Assembly: GCF_036320965.1 (NCBI RefSeq)
Contig: NC_092261.1
Location: 10,232,697 to 10,296,696, forward strand
Source: Panulirus ornatus
Taxonomy: Eukaryota; Arthropoda; Malacostraca; Decapoda; Palinuridae
DNA length: 64,000 bases
Reading direction: 5' to 3'
Shown piece by piece: positions 57,459 to 64,000 of this stretch. How positions within the stretch are numbered: the first letter of the stretch is position 1; the number at the start of each line of letters is the position of its first letter. The notes beneath the pieces were generated by a model, which made no database searches, had not been told where the DNA came from, and saw only the letters and a list, made by a program, of their open reading frames with translations. Both the position numbers and the translations under genes were made by a program.

Positions 57459-57785
57459 ACGAGAGATAAAGGCAATTAATCTCACAGCGAAGGAGAACTG
57501 GTAGCGTGACGCCCAATCTTGCTCCTCCTAGTACGTCTAAGGAAAGATAACGAAAGATGACGAAGTAGAGGGAGGGGAGGCCACAGCAGTATCTCAAGAA
57601 AGAAAGGGGAGGATCCACAAGCATTATAATAGCCCTCTGGGTGGGAAGGGTGGGGGGATCTTCGCTTTTAATGGGAAAGTAAAATTGGTCAAGGGAAAAA
57701 AAAAAAAAATTGACAGACCAAACCAACTGACAGAAAAATATAACACCGTAACGATAGGTGATCCACCTTCTCCTTCCTCCTCCTC

Positions 57786-57789
<4 letters not shown>
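57455..57789. other. No gene seen
   Basis: Purine-rich then mixed; A-run at 57696-57709 and (CCT)n at 57771-57789. Confidence 0.5.

Positions 57790-57868
<79 letters not shown>
57790..57868 (+). repeat. (CT)n microsatellite
   Basis: About 79 bases of CT. The 186-codon minus frame across both tracts is an artefact. Confidence 0.98.
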
Positions 57869-57869
<1 letters not shown>

Positions 57870-58725
57870 GCGTTTCCCAAGCTTTTCCTCCTGACAATTC
57901 GTTTCGTAAGCTGTAAATTCAAATGACTTTTCATCAGGTGGGACGGACCGTGTCATATGCTCCCATTTGTATCGTATATGATTAAGTGGATCAAAGGCAA
58001 TCTAGAAGATGTGTTATTCGTCATTCTTATATATTTCCATGAAACATATTGTACGATTTAGTGATCAGGTTTACGACAGTCTAAAAGGTATTTCATTTGC
58101 GTCTATACAGTAAAGCGATACATCACGCAAGCATCAGATGTATCATCTATTTCTACATGCAGACTCTTTTTCATCATACGAAGACGGTGTCAATACAATG
58201 CTTCGTGTGGAAAATTTTGCATAAGGGCCGACACTGCCTGAATCTAGTATGGGATTCTCGTCTCAATGTCTTACGAGAAAGATGATGATACAAAACAGTT
58301 CAACCAAACTCGAACGAAAGAAAAAAATATATAAATTGCATACACTTAAATCTGGCCATGGAAGACTCCAGCACTTAATAACAATTCTCGTTTTCTTTAC
58401 CTATAAATGAAAATGGTAAAATGTTCTTTTAAAAACCTTACCTCCAGCAAAATTCTATTTTTTCTCTTTCTCCCAAAACCCCAAAATACTTGCAAATAAT
58501 AAAAAAATATATATACAGAATATATCTCAACGCAGTCCACCGAAATAATATTATTATAATAATTAGTGCAAAACAAATGAACATGCAATTTTAATTAGAG
58601 TAATTTATGACCCTCAAGTCACAGTAAAACTTGGTTTAATTTCGGTTTAATCACACCATACGTCACACAGAGCTGAGTAGGAAATTATTGCCTGCTCCCC
58701 CAGAGTCCACCAGGAAATCTGTAGG
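57869..58725. other. No gene seen
   Basis: AT-rich, short frames, no motif. Confidence 0.5.
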
Positions 58726-58726
58726 G

Positions 58727-59085
58727 GCACCGATAACACAGTACCGACTTCGCCGATAACAGTACCGACTTCACCGATAACGGTACCGACTACACCGATA
58801 ACAGTACCGACTACACCGATAACATTACCGACTTCTCTGGTTCCAGTACCACATTCACCGATAGTAACAACAAAATCGTCAATAACTTTAATGGATTCAC
58901 CGATACACATTCCCAATTCCATTAATAATAATCCCAAAAACATATGTTAACTTTGCCGATAACATAACCAGCTTCACCGACAAAATTACCAATTGCACCG
59001 ATACCGGTACCAGCTTCACCGATATCAGTACCAACTTTACCGATACCCACCCCAGCTTCATCGGTAGCAGTACCACACATCCATA
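58727..59085 (+). repeat. ~21-bp degenerate minisatellite in two blocks
   Basis: CCGATAACAGTACCGACTTCA-like units recur in block 1 (58727-58865) and, more diverged, in block 2 (58945-59085), separated by about 80 bases with few recognisable units. A 21-bp unit gives minus-strand VIGEVGT repeats. It is unrelated in sequence to M21. Confidence 0.88.
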
Positions 59086-59185
59086 CCAATATTTGTACAC
59101 TCGATAAATGACGCTTGGTATGGACTTAACTTCATATCATCTAACTGCTCATAGCCATCTAATCCATCAATATATATTCATTCAT

Positions 59186-59268
59186 TTTGCTTTGTCGCTG
59201 TCTCCCGCGTTAGCGAGGTAGCGCAAGGAAACAGACGAAAGAATAGCCCAACCCACCCACATACACAC

Positions 59269-59269
<1 letters not shown>
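59186..59269 (+). mobile_element. GCGAGGTAGCG core element, short form
   Basis: TTGCTTTGTCGCTGTCTCCC, GCGTTAGCGAGGTAGCGCAA, GGAAACAGACGAAAGAATAG and CCCAACCCACCCACATACAC, then (AT)n. Same core as 31.3 kb and, inverted, 27.2 kb. Its left part is the subfamily seen at 27.2 kb. Confidence 0.8.

Positions 59270-59333
<64 letters not shown>
59270..59333. repeat. (AT)n microsatellite
   Basis: About 64 bases of AT, right border of the core element. Confidence 0.98.
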
Positions 59334-59334
<1 letters not shown>

Positions 59335-59850
59335 TACCCACGACGTAAACATTATCATTCTTCATCTCCACCAAAACGCAATCATCTTAAGCCATCTCCC
59401 ATTATTTTGTGTTTGAGATTAATGCAAGACATGTTATACGCTCCCTATATCAAGCTGGCAATACAGTAATGTATGACTGTTTACCTACGAAGTTACAGCA
59501 GTGAAGATAAGGCAGAGGGAGAACTGAAGACCTCGAGAAATTGGATGGAGAGCAAACAAGAGTTTGGCCGAAATGCCAAGGAAATAGCACCATGATTATC
59601 AATATGTAAACATCTGTTTGTATAGTACAGAGAGGAGATAGGTAGTCGTAAAACACACGGCACTGTGGGAAACACGAAGGACAAAAGAGTATAAACCAGA
59701 CCAGACGGCGGAAACTGATTTCTGATGAAAAGTAACAAAAGAAAATGGGAGGAGGGGGCTCGGGGGCGCACGGACGACAAATAAAGCGGTTAACAGGATG
59801 ATGAAATGGGAACAGGGTAAATGAGTGTGTTATAGATCCTCGAGATATAT

Positions 59851-59851
<1 letters not shown>
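59334..59851. other. No gene seen
   Basis: Mixed sequence. The minus frame 59450-59965 (171 codons) is partly the GA tract; its remainder has no motif. Confidence 0.5.

Positions 59852-59928
<77 letters not shown>
59852..59928 (+). repeat. (GA)n microsatellite
   Basis: About 77 bases of GA. Confidence 0.98.
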
Positions 59929-59931
<3 letters not shown>

Positions 59932-60638
59932 TTGACGAGGTCAAATGTATACGTGAAGCAAGCACACAGCAAGGAATAAACGAAAAGAGAACCAGAAGGC
60001 TAATGTTATAAGAAAATAGAAAAAAAAAAAGTGCATCTCTCTACCACCAGTACTTGGGTTCGAGAGGGGACCAAGCTCCCTTGAAGGACAGAGTGTCAGA
60101 GACGTACAACGAACGTAAGTGCACCTCACGGAGAACATGCATTCCCAAAGACAAGGTTAAACCATCTTCAACATGCTACAGCTTTCCAGAACGTATCGAA
60201 GTGGGTTTCATCAGAGGCAATGTGAAATCCATGCCTTGTGGAGCTACGACACGGGGTCATGACGCCCGGATGGACCCCCCCGAACATGGCGTCGCCCCTA
60301 ATGAAAAAGCGAGTCGAATCAATCCATTTCCTCTTTTCACGAAGCTGAAATCAATACATTTCATTATTCATGCACAAACCATCTGATGGCTGATCTATAA
60401 CAGGCGCTTCACCGTGATTATTAGATTTCCTAAGCCATTCAGAAGACCATCTCCTCCAACAAGTCCCTCTGCAGCTGACTCGTGTCTGGGAGGAGCAGTA
60501 ATCATCCACCTCTCTTGGCCATTTCTCTTGATTATCTCCCTTGCTCAGGCCCTCGTGTTTAAGTCTTTCAAACTAATTAACTCAAATTATCCACCACCTC
60601 GTGCCATCTCTATCGGGTAGTTCTCCTGGCGCTGTGCC

Positions 60639-60640
<2 letters not shown>
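59929..60640. other. No gene recognised
   Basis: The plus frame 60054-60386 (110 codons) and 60414-60620 have no recognised motif. Confidence 0.45.

Positions 60641-60710
<70 letters not shown>
60641..60710 (+). repeat. (CT)n microsatellite
   Basis: About 70 bases of CT. Confidence 0.98.
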
Positions 60711-60719
<9 letters not shown>

Positions 60720-60727
60720 GTCTTCCA

Positions 60728-61000
60728 GTACAGCTCCCACGTACTGACTCTTTCAAACTATGTCCTACATACTGCGTCTCCCATACTATGTTCCACGTAC
60801 AGCGTCATTCAGACTAATTCCTCACATGCTGAGGGGTTCCAAGAATCTCCATGCTACGTCCCACATAATATGGCTTACAAGCTATGTCCATCTTACTGTT
60901 ACTTCCAAAGTATGTCCCACATAGTGTAGCTGCCACACTAAGTCCCACATAGTGTAGCTGCCACACTATGTCCCACATATTTCATCTCCCCTTCGGGCCC
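60728..61000 (+). repeat. Degenerate ~35-bp tandem repeat
   Basis: ACTATGTCCCACATA-TG-GTCTCC-like text recurs roughly every 30-37 bases. The clearest is CCCACATAGTGTAGCTGCCA, present twice at about 60916 and 60945. Confidence 0.75.
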
Positions 61001-63044
61001 TGTGTGTAGTACCCCACACACTGTTTTATTCAGATGCACTCCATACTAAAGCTACTTCGCTCCATCCCATATACTGCCTCCCTTAAACTATCTTCCTCCA
61101 AAACCGTTCAGGCACTCTGGCCTTCCCAATCTGTTCTACCAGCTTGTTTCTAAAGTGCTGTACACCGGCTCCACCTGGGGGGTGTCCTTATGTTATGTCC
61201 TTTATACTCATCTTCTCATCATTTATAACCTATTACACCTACTGTGTCCCCTACAAAGTTCCACTTACTTTGGTCATAATACCATCACCAAACTCTCGCA
61301 GGTTGCGTTCGCGCTGCCAAATCCCTCGTACTCAATCCAACACATCTTTGCACACTTCCTTATACAGCTTCCCTCTAACTCCAAGTCCCGTGTCGAGACC
61401 TCCAAGTTATAAGTCTCCTCCACGTGTCTCGTACATTTACACACCAAGGCTGACGCGACACGTCTCGCTTACGAAATCCTTCATACGAATTCTATTGCGT
61501 GAAATCCATCACCTTACGAATGCATTCCCAGACGCCGAGTCGTATATGGATCTACAAGGCCGACGCTCGTGCATGAATTCGCAGGAGAGAGACTCTCCCT
61601 CTCAAATTCCTTTCTATCACGTCTAAAGTCATGTCTCAGGTAAGCCTCCCTCACTGCACTACCCGCCCCTACCTTCGTGTCGTCTCGCCGGCTGGTCGGC
61701 TCCTCCCGACTCGTACCAGCTTTTCTAAAGGCAGCTTTTACTGCCAATAATACCTCCCCATGTGATCAGGCGCAGCAGCGCCACCAGTAACAGCAGCAGT
61801 AGAAGCTGAGTGATGAGGGCAGCAGCACATGGTCATGCAGCTGGAGACACTAGCCCAGCTGCTCCGGAACAACCGATGGAAACATAAAATCTAATCTATT
61901 GGTTAATTTGGGCCTCAGGGTAAGGTTGTGTATGCTGTGGCTCGCCAATGTTAAGGTCGTATGTTTTCTCGTGGCCACACGGGGGGGGAGGTTTAGTGGG
62001 GGGAGGAAGAGAAGAAGGAGGGTACAAGAAAGTGGAGTGGGAGGATGGGGTTGGGGGGTGGGGGGGATATATCGAAGACGAGAAGAGGATTCGAAGACAT
62101 GGATAAGGAATGATACGAGTGGGAAAGGAAGATGGAGGAAACAGAAAGGAGAGAGACAAGAGGATGAAAACACATTGGATGTTCTTCGAGATTCGTCAGG
62201 TCTCTCACTTGGGTCCCAGTGGGTCCATCTCGACTATAGCCCATCCCCAATCGACCCTCCCTAGGTAGGGAAAGAGGAGGAGGAGGAGGAGGTAGGAGGA
62301 AGACATATGTGAAACAGAACAAACGTATAACAAAGAGGAACAAAAATATGTCAGATGAAAAAAGGGGGGTAATGGAAGTAAGGAAAGTGGCAAGAAGGAT
62401 GTACACGCAGAGTAAGATGATAAAAGAGAGGTGGACATGGCAAAGAGGGAAATGAGATATACATAATATTACTAAGAACGCGATCGCTTTCATGATAATT
62501 TTCTACATTTGCCAAAGGTTTTGAGGGATATATGTGTTCGAAAATCTCGAAATACTTACGATACAATATAATATAATATAATATATAATATTATATACAA
62601 TATAATATTCTTAGATCTTTTGACGTTCAAGTGACAGGTGAAATTTTTGACAAAGACGACAAAGTGGTAAAACTAACTAAACATCCGATATAATAACTAA
62701 GAGTTATCATGTCTAATTTTCACATGGAGCTGACCCACTGGCTAACATTTCTTATTGTTTTGCACCTGGTGACAGAACGATCATATTTAGAAATGCCAGT
62801 GTAACAACATTCTTCAGTAAACAGGAGCCCTCAATCTATTATCTAGGATTTCTTTCGTGAGGGTGGACTGAAAAAAATATTCAGATACAGAATATTCGAA
62901 TACATATAACTACTAAAAAAAAAAGAACTTTTGTTCCTACTTCCTAAGTCTAGCCACTACACATGCTGGAATATATCATATGAAAAAAAAAAAAAGATCA
63001 GGACTTCTGCACAACTGATGTAAACGCCGTAGTATATTACTTTC

Positions 63045-63047
<3 letters not shown>
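61001..63047. other. No gene recognised
   Basis: The plus frame 61144-61626 (160 codons) is Ser/Pro/Thr-rich with no domain I know. Purine-rich 61980-62480 opens minus-strand frames up to 166 codons, compositional. (GGA)n lies at 62274-62292 and a TAATATA-rich stretch at 62562-62610. Confidence 0.45.

Positions 63048-63112
<65 letters not shown>
63048..63112 (+). repeat. (CT)n microsatellite
   Basis: About 65 bases of CT. Confidence 0.98.
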
Positions 63113-63113
<1 letters not shown>

Positions 63114-63531
63114 GCGGGGAAATTCTCGTTCCGGTTTTCTATGAAGAGAAAATCCAAACGCAAATATTGCAACATTCGTCCCTTCAAGGAACAGCACAGC
63201 CGGGAGCGTATCCAGTTCTGATTGACCCGCCTGTCGATCAGGCTCATGGCAAACTTGACAGAGAATCAATAAAGCAATTTGTCCACCGGCGACGAGGAAA
63301 TATGTTTGTCCAGTCACTTCCCCCGTCAAACCAACAAACACTCTGACCCACGGCTTTAGCGCCAGACGGCTAAGCTCTCGGTGTAGTCACCGTAAAAGCT
63401 TGACCTAAAAAGAGTTCAGCGATGATTCACGAGACTGGTGTACACACAGACGTCGTGACAGTCATGAGAGAGGTATAGGTACTCCCGCCATGCAGGGGAG
63501 CTGACGGATGTGGTCTTACCAACAGCATTTG
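63113..63531. other. No gene seen
   Basis: Short frames; no motif on either strand. Confidence 0.5.
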
Positions 63532-63817
63532 AATGAGGGTTATTGAACGACTGCCTCCAAATGAGGCTTATTGAACGACTGCCTCCAAATGAGGCTTATT
63601 GAACGACTGCCTCCAAATGAGGCTTATTGAACGACTGCCTCCAAATGAGGCTTATTGAACGACTGCCTCCAAATGAGGCTTATTGAACGACTGCCTCCAA
63701 ATGAGGCTTATTGAACGACTGCCTCCAAATGAGGCTTATTGAACGACTGCCTCCAAATGAGGCTTATTGAACGACTGCCTCCAAATGAGGCTTATTGAAC
63801 GAGTGTCTAAATGAGGC
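63532..63817 (+). repeat. 28-bp minisatellite, about ten units
   Basis: TATTGAACGACTGCCTCCAA plus ATGAGGCT recurs at exact 28-base steps from 63541 to 63793. Internal units are identical by eye. The first (GAGGGT) and last (GAGTGTCTAAATG) units are variant, marking the array ends. Confidence 0.98.
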
Positions 63818-64000
63818 ACACGGAGTCTTTCAGTATCCTTTCGTGATCACTGCACAGCACAGGGTGTAACCCTCCTGTGTTAAGCATCTGCTATACTTAA
63901 AGAGTTTTGAATTACACGCAGATACAGTATACGAAAATGACCTGTAGTAAAGTATAAGAAATTATGTTATCTTTATGATGTTTGAGGATGCTTTACCACT
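63818..64000. other. No feature seen
   Basis: Window end, no motif. Confidence 0.5.

Noticed and set aside
57337..57956. Arg-Glu and Ser-Leu rich open frames up to 186 codons
   Set aside because: Produced by the paired (GA)n and (CT)n tracts.
60040..60080. B-box-like CTTGGGTTCGAGAGGGG
   Set aside because: No A box at the right distance and no SINE body.

Overview
The window looks like non-coding, repeat-dominated DNA from a large animal genome, most likely a decapod crustacean. The evidence is the very high density of long (AT)n, (GA)n/(CT)n and (GT)n/(AC)n microsatellites, decayed non-LTR retrotransposons whose reverse transcriptase motifs resemble those I associate with decapod genomes, tRNA-derived SINE-like elements, and a short dispersed element with a GCGAGGTAGCG core. 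There is no bacterial-style gene layout. The decapod assignment is inference; the species is not determinable by eye. I find no intact protein-coding gene. Most long open frames are translations of microsatellites or of tandem repeats whose unit is a multiple of three.

Layout. 0-5.3 kb: microsatellites and a degenerate ~41-bp array, then a LINE graveyard. It holds one RT remnant at about 2.9-4.15 kb and pieces of a second, CR1/jockey-like family at 4.25-4.48 and 4.70-5.24 kb. 5.3-14 kb: microsatellites, a SINE-tail copy, small duplications and a long quiet stretch. 14.3-15.3 kb: a third LINE remnant carrying a near-perfect 102-bp triplication. 16.7-27.6 kb: microsatellites, a dispersed repeat, two loci of a 21-bp minisatellite, a ~47-bp array split by (AT)n, and a CR1-like LINE 3' end at 24.35-25.03 kb. 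30.7-35.4 kb: (AT)n-flanked core element, an exact 18 x 31-bp array, inverted (GA)n/(CT)n tracts, a reverse-strand SINE and the third locus of the 21-23-bp minisatellite. 36.8-38.7 kb: four unrelated tandem arrays close together. 40-47 kb: (AT)n and (GT)n tracts, a tRNA-like SINE with a 24-bp palindrome, and SINE tails. 48.3-48.5 kb: a GC-rich segment that could be a signal-peptide exon, the only candidate for host coding sequence and a weak one. 49-64 kb: several minisatellites, a SINE cluster at 54.3-55.0 kb, another core-element copy at 59.2 kb and a 10 x 28-bp array near the end.

Main biological message: many simple repeats sit at the edges of mobile elements. SINE tails lead into (AC)n, core elements lie inside (AT)n, and one (AT)n interrupts an older array. 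Retroposition therefore appears to have seeded much of the microsatellite load. Nothing here supports a complete new functional system; the more unusual observations are the triplicated LINE segment, the dispersed 21-bp minisatellite family, the 31-bp array and the possible leader-peptide exon.
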